The notes under the pieces are model-generated. The model was not told where the DNA came from, searched no databases, and saw only the letters and a list, made by a program, of their open reading frames with translations. Position numbers and translations under genes: made by a program. Below are positions 43,171 to 52,054 of a stretch of DNA of 64,000 bases, piece after piece. Origin of the DNA: Pseudonocardia benzenivorans CB1190 (GTDB lineage: Bacteria; Actinomycetota; Actinomycetes; Mycobacteriales; Pseudonocardiaceae); NCBI RefSeq assembly GCF_000196675.2, contig NC_015312.1, positions 7,022,501-7,086,500 of the forward strand, given 5' to 3'. How positions within the stretch are numbered: position 1 is the stretch's first letter; each line of letters starts with the position of its first letter.

Positions 43171-43917
43171 ATGCTCGACCCGGACGACGTGGACCTCGCC
43201 GAGCTCGGCGCTGCCCGCGACGACCGGACGCCCGGCTCGACGTGGTGGATCGATCCGGCGACCGGGCGCATCCGCGCCGTCCCGGCCCACGAGGACGAGC
43301 CGGCCGGCTGGCGGCGCATTCCGCCCATGGAGGCCGGCGAGGGCTACGGCGACATGCGCGACTTCGTCGAGGCGGTGCAGCACCGGCGGGCCGCCGAGCT
43401 GCTCGACCAGGCCATCGACGGGCGTGGCGCGTTCCGCCGGTTCAAGAACGCGCTGTTCGAGTTCCCCGAGGTCCGCGACGAATGGTACCGCTTCCGTGAC
43501 GCCCGCGCGCGCCGCGGGGCCGTCGACTGGCTCCTGGAGGAGGGGCTCATCGACGAGGCGGCGGCGAACCGGGCACGGGCGCGCTACCCCGATCCGTCAC
43601 CCCGCAACGCCGACGTCCCCGCCGCCGTCGCGGCCGATCTCGCCGACCTCTACGGTCCGCGGCTGCACCGCGTCCTGCTCTACGGGTCGTGGGCCAGCGG
43701 TGAGGGCGGTGTGGAGTCCGATCTGGACCTGCTCGTCGTCCTGGACAAGGTGGACTCGACCTGGGCGGAGCTCGACCGGATGGACGCCGTCCTCTGGCAG
43801 CACACCGAACGCACCGGCCTGACGATCACCGCGTTGCCCGTCGCCGAGGCGGCCATGGGCCGGCCCACCGAACCCATGATCATCCGGGCCAAGGTCGGGT
43901 CGGTGCGGATCACGTGA
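43171..43917 (+). CDS. UPF0158 domain fused to minimal nucleotidyltransferase (MNT)
   Basis: 248 residues. The N-terminal half has the UPF0158 pattern near 63-125: DFVEAVQHRRAAELLDQAI, then GRGAFRRFKNALFEFPE and DEWYRFRDARARRGAVDWL. The C-terminal half (about 150-248) is a minimal nucleotidyltransferase with GS at 172-173, exactly ten residues, then D184-L-D186: a perfect GSx10DxD motif, so the metal site is intact. MNT proteins paired with HEPN toxins inactivate them by attaching AMP. The gene overlaps the HEPN gene by four bases (GTGA). The UPF0158 extension on an MNT antitoxin is the unusual point; its role is unknown. Confidence 0.85.
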   Translation: MLDPDDVDLAELGAARDDRTPGSTWWIDPATGRIRAVPAHEDEPAGWRRIPPMEAGEGYGDMRDFVEAVQHRRAAELLDQAIDGRGAFRRFKNALFEFPEVRDEWYRFRDARARRGAVDWLLEEGLIDEAAANRARARYPDPSPRNADVPAAVAADLADLYGPRLHRVLLYGSWASGEGGVESDLDLLVVLDKVDSTWAELDRMDAVLWQHTERTGLTITALPVAEAAMGRPTEPMIIRAKVGSVRIT

Positions 43918-44348
43918 ACTCCGGGATGCAGCGGGCGCACGAGGAGATCGACGCCGCGACCCTGTTGCTGGACAACGGTTTCACCACCCAGGCGCTCTCA
44001 CGCGCGTTCCACGCCGCCTACCACGCGGCCGAGACCGCACTGCTGGTGCTGGGTGAGACGCGCGGCGACTACTCCGACGTCGTGTCGGCATTCGTGCGTC
44101 GTGTCGTGCGCGAGCGGGCGCTCGACCCGGAGGCGGGCCGGCTGCTGCGCGCGCTGTTCAACCAGACGCTGCTGGCCGACCACGGCTACGAGCCCGTCCC
44201 CGCCGACGAGGCGACCCGCGCCGTCGCGAATGCGTGCACTGTGGTCGCCGAGGTCGAGAAGTGGCTCGCCGATCCCGGGCGCAGTGCGGCGCGGCGCGGC
44301 GAGGCGACGCGGCTGCCTGCGAAGCCGCCGCGTCGCCGCCCGCACTGA
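43914..44348 (+). CDS. HEPN domain protein, candidate toxin
   Basis: 144 residues, all-helical. The first helices carry ALSRAFHAAYHAAETALL, the HEPN core, with R30 and H37 in R-x6-H spacing, compatible with the Rx4-6H RNase motif of HEPN toxins. A tyrosine (Y36) lies directly beside H37, a possible modification site, though the exact HxY order of HepT toxins is not present. The tail is basic (PAKPPRRRPH). Translation is coupled to the MNT gene. Whether it is toxic cannot be told from sequence. Confidence 0.8.
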   Translation: MNSGMQRAHEEIDAATLLLDNGFTTQALSRAFHAAYHAAETALLVLGETRGDYSDVVSAFVRRVVRERALDPEAGRLLRALFNQTLLADHGYEPVPADEATRAVANACTVVAEVEKWLADPGRSAARRGEATRLPAKPPRRRPH

Positions 44349-44365
44349 GGCGCCCCTCGCCGGCG

Positions 44366-47236
44366 TCAGCCGACGATGTTGACCAGACGGCCCGGCACGA
44401 CGATGACCTTGCGCGGCTCGCGCCCGTCGAGCAGCGCGGCGATCTTCTCGTCGGCCAGTGCGGCGGCCTGCACGGTCGCGACGTCGGCCGCCGCGGGGAC
44501 CGTGATCCGGGAGCGCACCTTGCCGTTGAACTGGATCGGGTACTCCGCGGTCTCCGCGACCAGGTAGCGCGCGTCGGCCACCGGGAACGGCTCGTAGGCC
44601 AACGAGCCGTCGTGCCCCAGGATCGCCCACAGCTCCTCGGCCACGTGCGGGGCCAGCGGGGCCAGCATCAGCACCAGGGGCTCCGCCACCGCGCGCGGGA
44701 CCCCCGCCCCGCCGTACACCTTGGTCAGGTGGTTGTTGAGCTCGATCAGCTTGGCCGCGGCAGTGTTGTAGTGCAGGGCCGGGAAGTCCTCGTGGACACC
44801 GGCGATCGCCTTGTGCAGGGCACGCAGCGTGTCCTCGTCCAGCGCGTCGTCGGTGACGCGGCACTCACCGGTCTCCTCGTCGACGATGTTGCGCCACACA
44901 CGCTGCAGGAACCGCTGCGGACCGACCACGTCACGCGTCGACCACGGCCGCGACGCCTCCATCGGGCCCGTGTACATCTCGTACAGCCGGAACGTGTCGG
45001 CACCGTAGCGGTCGCACATCTCGTCGGGCGTCACGACGTTCTTCAGCGACTTACCCATCTTCCCGTACTCACGGGTGACCGGCTCGCCGTTCCACGTGAA
45101 ACCACCGTCGTCGCCCTCGACGACCTCCTCGGCCGGGACGTACAGCCCGCGCGCGTCGGTGTAGGCGTAGGCCTGGATGTAGCCCTGGTTGAACAGCGTG
45201 CGGAACGGCTCCTCGCTGCTCACGTGGCCCAGGTCGAACAGCACCTTGTGCCAGAACCGCGAGTAGAGCAGGTGCAGCACGGCGTGCTCGACGCCGCCGA
45301 CGTACAGGTCGACACCGCCCGGGTCGGCCGCGGAGCGCTGCAGGTCCTTGCCGACCCAGTACTTCTCGGCCTCCTCGGACACGAACCGCTCGTGGTTGTC
45401 CGGGTCCAGATAACGCAGGTAGTACCAGCAGGAGCCGGCCCACTGCGGCATGGTGTTGGTCTCGCGACGGTAGGCGCGCGGCCCGTCGCCCAGGTCCAGC
45501 TCCGTCTCGACCCACTCGGTGGCACGCGACAGCGGCGGCTCGGGCTCGGTGTCGGCGTCGTCGGGGTCGTAGGTCTTGGGGGAGTAGTCGTCGACGTCGG
45601 GCAGCTCGACGGGCAGCTCCGAGTCGGGCAGGCCGACCGGACCGTGCTCGTCCCACACGATCGGGAACGGCTCACCCCAGTAGCGCTGCCGGGAGAACAG
45701 CCAGTCGCGCAGCTTGTACTGCACGACGCTCTCGCCGAACCCCTTGCCCGCCAACCAGTCGATGATCGTCCGCTTGGCGTCGGCGACACCGAGGCCGTTC
45801 AGGCTGACCTCGTCGTTGGCCGAGTTGATCGCCGGACCGTCGCCGGTGAACGCCTCGCCGTCCCAGCCCTCCCCGGGATCGACGGTGCGCACGATGGGCA
45901 GTCCGAAGGTCGTCGCGAACTCCCAGTCGCGGGTGTCCTGGGCCGGGACCGCCATGATCGCGCCGGTGCCGTAGCCCATGAGCACGTAGTCGGCGACGAA
46001 GACCGGGATGCGCTCGCCGTTGACCGGATTGGTCGCGTACGCGCCGGTGAAGACGCCGGTCTTCTCCTTGTTCTCCTGACGGTCCAGCTCCGACTTCCGG
46101 GCCGCGGCCTCGCGGTAGCCGGCGACGGCCTCGCCCGGGGTGGCGGCCCCACCGGTCCAGCGGGCGTCGACGTCGCCGGGCCAGCGGGCGGGCACGATCG
46201 CGTCGACCAGCGGGTGCTCGGGCGCCAGGACCATGTACGTGGCGCCGAACAGCGTGTCGGGACGAGTGGTGAAGACCTCGATCGGCTCGTCGGAACCCTC
46301 GACGGCGAACCGGACGCGGGCCCCCTCCGAGCGGCCGATCCAGTTGCGCTGCATGGCCTTCACCGACTCCGGCCAGTCGAGCCGGTCGAGGTCGGCCACC
46401 AGCCGGTCGGAGTAGGCGGTGATCCGCATCATCCACTGCTTGAGGTTGCGCCGGAAGACGGGGAAGTTGCCCCGCTCGCTGCGCCCGTCGGCGGTGACCT
46501 CCTCGTTGGCCAGCACCGTGCCCAGTCCCGGGCACCAGTTGACGGGCGCCTCGGAGATGTAGGCCAACCGGAACCCGTCGACGACCGCGCGGCGCTCGAC
46601 CTCGGAGAGCTCACCCCAGGGCCGGCCGTCGGGGGTGGGACGCGAACCCGACTCGAACTGCGCGACCAGGTCCTCGACGGGGCGGGCGCGGTCGGCGTCG
46701 ACGTCGTACCAGGAGTTGAAGATCTGCAGGAAGATCCACTGCGTCCAGCGGTAGAACTCGACGTCGGTGGTCGCGACCGACCGCCGGTCGTCGTGGGCCA
46801 GGCCCAGCTGGCGCAGCTGCTCGCGGTAGCGCGCGATGTTGGCCTCGGTCGTCGTGCGCGGGTGGGTTCCCGTCTGCACGGCGTACTGCTCCGCGGGCAG
46901 GCCGAACGCGTCGAAACCCATGGCGTGCAGCACGTTGTGCCCGGTCATCCGCAGGTAGCGGCCCAGGACGTCGGTGCCGATGAAGCCCAGCGGGTGGCCG
47001 ACGTGCAGGCCGGCGCCCGAGGGGTAGGGGAACATGTCGAGCAGGTAGACCTTCTTGCGCTCCGACCCGGGCTCGCCGGGGTTGGGCGCGCGGAACGTGC
47101 CCTCGGCCTCCCAGCGGTCCTGCCACTTGCGCTCGATGCGGCCGGCGAGCGCCGCGCCGTACCGGAACGGCGGGGTGCCCGCCTCGGCGTCGGTGCGCTC
47201 GGCCGTGGTGGTCGCGCCGGTGGTCTCCGTGGTCAT
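44366..47236 (-). CDS. leuS: Leucyl-tRNA synthetase
   Basis: 956 residues, full length for the bacterial form. The class I HIGH motif is HVGH in [17 protein letters not shown] near 73-84. The large CP1 editing domain is at about 250-450, with the threonine-rich [20 protein letters not shown] typical of editing (core [12 protein letters not shown]). The signature loop KMSKS is KMGKS in [13 protein letters not shown]. It attaches leucine to tRNA-Leu. I looked for a T-box in the 225 bases upstream and saw none. Confidence 0.96.
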   Translation of the reverse strand: MTTETTGATTTAERTDAEAGTPPFRYGAALAGRIERKWQDRWEAEGTFRAPNPGEPGSERKKVYLLDMFPYPSGAGLHVGHPLGFIGTDVLGRYLRMTGHNVLHAMGFDAFGLPAEQYAVQTGTHPRTTTEANIARYREQLRQLGLAHDDRRSVATTDVEFYRWTQWIFLQIFNSWYDVDADRARPVEDLVAQFESGSRPTPDGRPWGELSEVERRAVVDGFRLAYISEAPVNWCPGLGTVLANEEVTADGRSERGNFPVFRRNLKQWMMRITAYSDRLVADLDRLDWPESVKAMQRNWIGRSEGARVRFAVEGSDEPIEVFTTRPDTLFGATYMVLAPEHPLVDAIVPARWPGDVDARWTGGAATPGEAVAGYREAAARKSELDRQENKEKTGVFTGAYATNPVNGERIPVFVADYVLMGYGTGAIMAVPAQDTRDWEFATTFGLPIVRTVDPGEGWDGEAFTGDGPAINSANDEVSLNGLGVADAKRTIIDWLAGKGFGESVVQYKLRDWLFSRQRYWGEPFPIVWDEHGPVGLPDSELPVELPDVDDYSPKTYDPDDADTEPEPPLSRATEWVETELDLGDGPRAYRRETNTMPQWAGSCWYYLRYLDPDNHERFVSEEAEKYWVGKDLQRSAADPGGVDLYVGGVEHAVLHLLYSRFWHKVLFDLGHVSSEEPFRTLFNQGYIQAYAYTDARGLYVPAEEVVEGDDGGFTWNGEPVTREYGKMGKSLKNVVTPDEMCDRYGADTFRLYEMYTGPMEASRPWSTRDVVGPQRFLQRVWRNIVDEETGECRVTDDALDEDTLRALHKAIAGVHEDFPALHYNTAAAKLIELNNHLTKVYGGAGVPRAVAEPLVLMLAPLAPHVAEELWAILGHDGSLAYEPFPVADARYLVAETAEYPIQFNGKVRSRITVPAAADVATVQAAALADEKIAALLDGREPRKVIVVPGRLVNIVG

Positions 47237-47449
47237 GTCCGTCCGCTCAGCTCGATCTCGGTGACGGCCACGGTGAGTCCCCCGCGGACCGGGATCGGTA
47301 GCCGCGGGCGAGACGTCGGAGACCCCGGCCGGTGGGACGGGGGCCCGGCGCGACGGCGCCGGATCGCCTCCGACGCGACCGCGTCGACGCGGGCCATCTG
47401 CGACGTCAAGCGTAACGCCGCTGGCGGGAGGGCCGCGAACGGGTTGGCT
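47237..47449. other. Divergent gap between leuS and the SdpI-like gene
   Basis: About 210 GC-rich bases with no gene and no T-box signature (no GGTGG-type box on the leuS strand). Confidence 0.5.
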
Positions 47450-47461
47450 TAGGCTTGACCG
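47450..47461 (+). promoter_or_regulatory. Leaderless promoter of SdpI-like gene
   Basis: TAGGCT lies six bases before the GTG at 47462. Confidence 0.6.
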
Positions 47462-47917
47462 GTGCCTGCCACCCTGACCGTCGTCCTCGGCGCCCTGCTG
47501 ATCGTGAGCGGGGCGGGCCTCGGTGCGCTCGCCGTCGCGGGTGCCCGCGGGGTCCTGCGTCCCAACCGCTTCGCCGGGGTGCGCACCCTTGCCACGCTCT
47601 CGTCCGAGCGCGCGTTCGTCACGGCGAACCGCGTGGCCGCGCCGCTGGTCGGGGCCGCGGGCGCCGTCGCGGTCGCCGCCGGCGCCGGGCTCGTCGCGCG
47701 GCCGGCGGGTGCGGTCGGGATCGTCCTGCTCGTCGTCGCCGTCGTCGCGGTGCTCGCGCTCGCCGGCATCGGCGGCGCGCTGGGCGACCGGGCGGCGCGG
47801 CTCGTCGAGGAGGAGCCCTCGGCGTGCGCCGGGGCGTGCGCGGGGTGCTCGCTCGTCGAGGGCTGCCGGCCCGCGGGCGTGGCCGGCGCGACCGGCTCCG
47901 CCACCGGCGTCAGTTGA
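47462..47917 (+). CDS. SdpI/YhfL-like membrane protein
   Basis: 151 residues with three hydrophobic segments (about 5-27, 57-77, 80-103). Between the first two is [20 protein letters not shown], close to the SdpI-family loop N-x-x-x-G-x-RT-x-x-T-x-x-S-x-x-A. SdpI of Bacillus gives immunity to the SdpC toxin, but most family members have no known role. A cysteine-rich tail, [14 protein letters not shown], is unusual and could bind metal. The last eight bases overlap the convergent AlgH-like gene. Confidence 0.75.
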   Translation: MPATLTVVLGALLIVSGAGLGALAVAGARGVLRPNRFAGVRTLATLSSERAFVTANRVAAPLVGAAGAVAVAAGAGLVARPAGAVGIVLLVVAVVAVLALAGIGGALGDRAARLVEEEPSACAGACAGCSLVEGCRPAGVAGATGSATGVS

Positions 47918-48515
47918 GGCCGACCTCCGCGGGGAACGTCGCCAGCAGCGCCAGCGGAGTGCCCTGCCGCCGCAGCACCCGGCCCCACAGGTCGGCGTGC
48001 CGTTCGGTGATGACGTCGTCGGGCAGCGCGGGCACGACGATCCAGTCGCCGCGCTCGATCTCCCCCGCGAGCTGGCCGGGGCCCCAGCCGGAGTAGCCCG
48101 CGAACACGCGCAGCCCCCGCAGCTTCGGGGCCAGCGCCGCCGGGTCGCTGTCGAGGTCGACCAGCGCGACCGGCGCCCGTACCGCGACCACGCCGTCGAG
48201 GCCCGATGTCGCGACGCCCGTGCGCAGGGCGGCCAGGCAGAGCGCGGTCCGGGCGTCGACCGGCCCGCCGACGAACACCGACCGTGGCTGTGAGGACAAC
48301 GCCTCCCAGGCCGGCAGCACGTCGCGGACGTCCGCCTCGCTCGGCCGGTTGAGAACGACGCCGAGGCTGCCGTCGTCGCGGTGCTCGACGACGAACACGA
48401 CGGTCCGGCGGAAGTTGGGGTCCGACAGCGCCGGCGACGCCACGAGCAGCGTGCCCGGCGCGACCGGCACGGAGGAGCCAGCGGTCCCGGTGCGGTCGTC
48501 CCTCACGTCACCCAT
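47910..48515 (-). CDS. YqgE/AlgH (UPF0301) family protein
   Basis: 201 residues. Family motifs are [25 protein letters not shown] near 22, [12 protein letters not shown] near 49, VFVGGPVD near 79 and [18 protein letters not shown] near 136. These proteins are widespread; AlgH was linked to alginate regulation in Pseudomonas, but the molecular function is open. ATG 48515 is divergent from the MFS gene, 35 bases away. Confidence 0.88.
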   Translation of the reverse strand: MGDVRDDRTGTAGSSVPVAPGTLLVASPALSDPNFRRTVVFVVEHRDDGSLGVVLNRPSEADVRDVLPAWEALSSQPRSVFVGGPVDARTALCLAALRTGVATSGLDGVVAVRAPVALVDLDSDPAALAPKLRGLRVFAGYSGWGPGQLAGEIERGDWIVVPALPDDVITERHADLWGRVLRRQGTPLALLATFPAEVGLN

Positions 48516-48537
48516 CGTCGCACCCGCGCCGGGGCAG

Positions 48538-48550
48538 TAGCCTTCCGGTC
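48538..48550 (+). promoter_or_regulatory. Possible leaderless promoter of MFS gene
   Basis: TAGCCT lies seven bases before the GTG at 48551. Confidence 0.45.
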
Positions 48551-49909
48551 GTGTCCTCCTCGTCCGCCGCCACGACGGGGGAGACGACCACCGTCGGCGC
48601 CCGCGAGAAGGCGGGGCTGTCGCGGCTGTTGCGGTCCCCCGGGTACGGCCGCCTGCTGGCCGTCCGCTTCGCCACCCAGTTCGGCGACGGGTTGTTCCAG
48701 GCCGCGCTCGGCGGGGCCGTCCTGTTCAACCCCGAGCGGCAGGCCGACCCGCTGGCCGTCGCCGCCGGGCTCGCGGTGATCCTGCTGCCGTACTCGGTGA
48801 TCGGCCCGTTCACGGGCGCGCTGCTCGACCGCTGGGACCGCCGCCGGGTGCTCGTCGTCGCCAACCTGGTCCGCGTGCTGCTGATCGTCGCGGTGGCGGT
48901 GCTCGTCGGCACCGGCGCCGGCGGGGTCCCGCTGTACCTCGCCGCGCTCGCCGTGGCCGGGGCCAGCAGGTTCGTCCTCTCGGGGCTGTCGGCGGGGCTG
49001 CCGCACGTCGTCGAGCCCCGGCATCTCGTCGAGGCCAACACGATCGCCGCCACCGCCGGGGCCGCCACCGCCGCGCTGGGCGGGGCCACCGCGATCGGCC
49101 TGCGCGCCGTCATCGGCTCGGGCAACTCGGGGTCCGCACTGGTCACGGCAATCGCGCTGGCCGGTCCGCTGGTCGCCGCGCTCGTCGCCGCCGGGTTCCG
49201 CCGCGGCAGCCTCGGGCCCGACCGCGTCCCGGCCTCCGACGCGAGCGCTCCGGCCACCCCCGCGGCGGAGAGGTCGGCGACCCGCGTCGTGGTCCACGGC
49301 ATGACCGACGGGCTGCGCGCCGTCGCCGCCACCCCGACCGTCGCGGCCTCGTTCGCCGCGCTGATGGCGCACCGGCTGGCGTTCGGCATCGGCACGCTGG
49401 TGTCGTTGCTGCTGTTCCGGTACGCCTTCGCCGACTCCGGCGTCCTGCGGGCGGGGATGACCGGCGTCGGCGAGGCCGTCGTGCTCGCGGCCGCGGGGCT
49501 CGGCGTCGCGGCGCTGCTCACGCCGTGGCTGGTGCACCGCATCGGCCGGGCCATGACGGTCCGGCTCGCCCTGGGCGCGTCCGTGCTCACCCAGATCGGG
49601 CTGGCCGCGTTCCTGGGCATGCCGGCGGTGCTCGCCGCCGCGTTCCTGCTCGGGGCCACCGGTCAGATCGTCAAGCTGTGCACCGACGCGGCCGTGCAGA
49701 GCGAGACCGGCGACGACGTCCGCGGCCGCGTCTTCGCGCTCTACGACGCGCTGTTCAACATCAGCTATGTCGTCGCCGTGGCCGCGGCGGCGCTGCTCAG
49801 CCCGCCCGACGGCTGGGCGCCCGGCCTGCTGGGCGCGGCGGCGGGGATCTACGTCATCGGGCTCGTGGCGCACGAGCTGCAGCTGCGCCGCCGCGCCTCC
49901 GGCAGCTGA
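48551..49909 (+). CDS. MFS transporter
   Basis: 452 residues with about twelve hydrophobic segments. The loop LLDRWDRRRVLVVANLVR after helix 2 is MFS motif A, and GRVFALYDALFNISYVVAVAAAALLS near the end resembles enterobactin-exporter-like (EntS/MFS_3) members. A central basic loop of about 40 residues separates the halves. It is divergent from the AlgH-like gene and convergent with pcnA, seven bases apart. The substrate is unknown. Confidence 0.85.
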   Translation: MSSSSAATTGETTTVGAREKAGLSRLLRSPGYGRLLAVRFATQFGDGLFQAALGGAVLFNPERQADPLAVAAGLAVILLPYSVIGPFTGALLDRWDRRRVLVVANLVRVLLIVAVAVLVGTGAGGVPLYLAALAVAGASRFVLSGLSAGLPHVVEPRHLVEANTIAATAGAATAALGGATAIGLRAVIGSGNSGSALVTAIALAGPLVAALVAAGFRRGSLGPDRVPASDASAPATPAAERSATRVVVHGMTDGLRAVAATPTVAASFAALMAHRLAFGIGTLVSLLLFRYAFADSGVLRAGMTGVGEAVVLAAAGLGVAALLTPWLVHRIGRAMTVRLALGASVLTQIGLAAFLGMPAVLAAAFLLGATGQIVKLCTDAAVQSETGDDVRGRVFALYDALFNISYVVAVAAAALLSPPDGWAPGLLGAAAGIYVIGLVAHELQLRRRASGS

Positions 49910-49915
49910 CCGGTC

Positions 49916-51454
49916 TCAGACGCCGTTCTCGGCCGCCCAGGCCCGCAGCTCGGCCTCGGCCTCCTCGTGCGACAGCGGGCCACGCTCCATCCGCAGCGCC
50001 AGCAGGTGCTTGTACGCCTTGCCGACGAGCGGCCCCGGCCGCAACCCGAGCAGCTGCATGATCGCGTTGCCGTCGAGGTCGGGCCGGATGGAGTCGAGCT
50101 CCTCCTGCTCGCGCAGCGCGGCGATCCGCTCCTCGAGGGAGTCGTAGCTGCGCTGCAGCGCGGCCGCGCGACGCCGGTTGCGCGTCGTGCAGTCGGAGCG
50201 GACGAGCTTGTGCAGCCGGTCGAGCAGCGGGCCCGCGTCGGTGACGTAGCGACGCACGGCCGAGTCGGTCCACTCGCCGTTGCCGTAGCCGTGGAAGCGC
50301 AGGTGCAGGAACACCAGCTGGGCCACCTCGTCGACGACGACCTTCGGGTAGCGCAGCTCCCGCAGCCGGCGGCGCACCATCTTGGCGCCGACCACCTCGT
50401 GGTGGTGGAAGCTCACCCTGCCGTCGGGCTCCTTGCGCCGCGTGTCGGGCTTGCCGACGTCGTGCAGCAGCGCCGCGAGCCGCAGCACCAGGTCGGGCCC
50501 GTCCTGCTCACGCTCGATCGCCTGCTCCAGCACCACGAGCGAGTGCGTGTAGACGTCCTTGTGCTGCATGTGCTCGTCGATCGCGAGGCGCATGGCCGGC
50601 ACCTCCGGCACGACGAGCTCGGCCAACCCGGTGTCGACCATCAGCTCGATCGCCCGCCGCGGGTGCGCGCCCAGGATCAGCTTGGAGAACTCGGCCTGCA
50701 CCCGCTCCTTGGTGATGCGCGCGAGCTCGCCCGCCATCGCCGTCATCGCCTCGACGACGCGCGGCGCCGGCGCGAAGCCGAGCTGCGAGACGAAGCGGGC
50801 TCCGCGCAGCATCCGCAGCGGGTCGTCGGCGAACGACTCCTGCGGGGTCGCGGGGGTGTCGAGGGTCCCGGCGGCCAGCGCGGCGAGACCGCCGTGCGGG
50901 TCGACGAAGCGGCGCTGGCCGTCGGGCGCGTGCACCTCGACCGCCATGGCGTTCACCGTGAAGTCGCGGCGGACCAGGTCGCCCTCGATCGAGTCGCCGA
51001 AGCGGACGATCGGGTTGCGCCCGACGCGGTCGTAGGCGTCGGCGCGGAACGTCGTGATCTCCAGGACGTGGTCGCCGCGGCGCGCGCCGATCGTGCCGAA
51101 GTCGATGCCGGTGTCCCAGACGGTGTCGGCCCAGCCCGCGAGCAGCTCCTGGATCCGCTCGGGGCGCGCGTCCGTCGTGAAGTCCAGGTCCCCGCCGGCA
51201 GCGGCACCGCGGCCGAGCAGCGCGTCACGGACGCTGCCGCCGACCAGGTAGAGCACATGGCCCGCCGCGCGGAAGCGCTCGCCGAGCTCGTCGGCGACCG
51301 CGGGGATGGCGAGCAGGTCCACGAGGACATTCTCCTGGGCGCGACGCAGGTCCGCGTCGTCCGAGGCGTCGCCCGGCCGGGCGGGCGTGCCCGGGGTCGC
51401 CTCGGCGGTCACCGAGGCGGCCGACGAGCCGGGGATCAACAACGGGGAAGACAC
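49916..51454 (-). CDS. pcnA: CCA tRNA nucleotidyltransferase / poly(A) polymerase family
   Basis: 512 residues, like mycobacterial PcnA (Rv3907c). The head domain has LVGGSVRDALLG and then DLDFTTDARPERI, the two metal-binding aspartates of class II nucleotidyltransferases, plus RRDFTVNAMAV and DPLRMLRGARFVSQLGF. A C-terminal HD domain, LAALLHDVGKPDTR...HHHEVVGA, could add phosphohydrolase activity. It adds or repairs the CCA end of tRNAs. GTG 51454 is preferred: TAGACT lies eight bases upstream. The upstream 33-codon extension to 51553 has no support. Confidence 0.92.
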   Translation of the reverse strand: MSSPLLIPGSSAASVTAEATPGTPARPGDASDDADLRRAQENVLVDLLAIPAVADELGERFRAAGHVLYLVGGSVRDALLGRGAAAGGDLDFTTDARPERIQELLAGWADTVWDTGIDFGTIGARRGDHVLEITTFRADAYDRVGRNPIVRFGDSIEGDLVRRDFTVNAMAVEVHAPDGQRRFVDPHGGLAALAAGTLDTPATPQESFADDPLRMLRGARFVSQLGFAPAPRVVEAMTAMAGELARITKERVQAEFSKLILGAHPRRAIELMVDTGLAELVVPEVPAMRLAIDEHMQHKDVYTHSLVVLEQAIEREQDGPDLVLRLAALLHDVGKPDTRRKEPDGRVSFHHHEVVGAKMVRRRLRELRYPKVVVDEVAQLVFLHLRFHGYGNGEWTDSAVRRYVTDAGPLLDRLHKLVRSDCTTRNRRRAAALQRSYDSLEERIAALREQEELDSIRPDLDGNAIMQLLGLRPGPLVGKAYKHLLALRMERGPLSHEEAEAELRAWAAENGV

Positions 51455-51468
51455 GGCGGGCCAGTCTA
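51455..51468 (-). promoter_or_regulatory. Possible promoter of pcnA
   Basis: TAGACT on the minus strand (51468-51463) is eight bases before the GTG start; a nearly leaderless transcript is likely. Confidence 0.45.
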
Positions 51469-51547
51469 GGCAACGCGTTCCGACGCCCGCGTCCGGATTC
51501 CGCTCACGGGCCGCGGCGAGTACCGGGCCGGCCGTGCCCTGGATCGT

Positions 51548-51559
51548 TACCATCGGGCC
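51548..51559 (+). promoter_or_regulatory. Leaderless promoter of Nudix-DUF6049 operon
   Basis: TACCAT is six bases before the ATG at 51560. Confidence 0.6.
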
Positions 51560-52054
51560 ATGTCCACCTCGCGCGGTCGCTCAGGAGGGCGCCGCGCGGG
51601 TCGACCACCCGAGCGCAGGCGCCGGCTGCGCACCGTCGACGAGACGTCCGCGGGTGGGCTCGTCGTCGACCACGAGCGCGGCAGCGCGGCCATCATCGGC
51701 CGGCTCGACCGGCGCGGCCGGCTGCTCTGGTCGCTGCCCAAAGGGCACATCGAGGCTGGTGAGACGGCAGAACAGGCGGCGGTGCGCGAGGTCGAGGAGG
51801 AGACCGGCATCATCGGGCGGGTGGTCGCACCTCTGGGCACCATCGACTTCTGGTTCGTCGCCGAGGACCGCCGTGTGCACAAGACCGTGCACCACTTCCT
51901 CCTGCGCGCGCTCGGTGGTGAGCTGTCGGATCTCGACGTCGAGGTGTCCGAGGTGGCGTGGGTGCCGCTCGAGGAGCTGGAGTCGCGCCTCGCCTACGCG
52001 GACGAACGGCGGCTGATCCGCCGGGCCACCCAGTTGCTGGAGGAGTCGGCGTGA
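51560..52054 (+). CDS. Nudix hydrolase (MutT4-like)
   Basis: 164 residues, homologous in position to mycobacterial MutT4 (Rv3908). A basic N-terminus of about 25 residues is followed by the Nudix domain with the box [22 protein letters not shown] (G-x5-E-x7-REV-x-EE-x-G) near 69-91. It would hydrolyse a nucleoside diphosphate-linked compound or an oxidised nucleotide. It overlaps the DUF6049 gene by four bases (GTGA). Confidence 0.9.
   Translation: MSTSRGRSGGRRAGRPPERRRRLRTVDETSAGGLVVDHERGSAAIIGRLDRRGRLLWSLPKGHIEAGETAEQAAVREVEEETGIIGRVVAPLGTIDFWFVAEDRRVHKTVHHFLLRALGGELSDLDVEVSEVAWVPLEELESRLAYADERRLIRRATQLLEESA

Noticed and set aside
44234-47452. A 1072-residue open frame on the plus strand
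   Set aside because: It lies exactly antisense to leuS, whose full set of synthetase motifs is certain.
47237-47461. T-box leader before leuS
   Set aside because: No T-box antiterminator consensus on the leuS strand.
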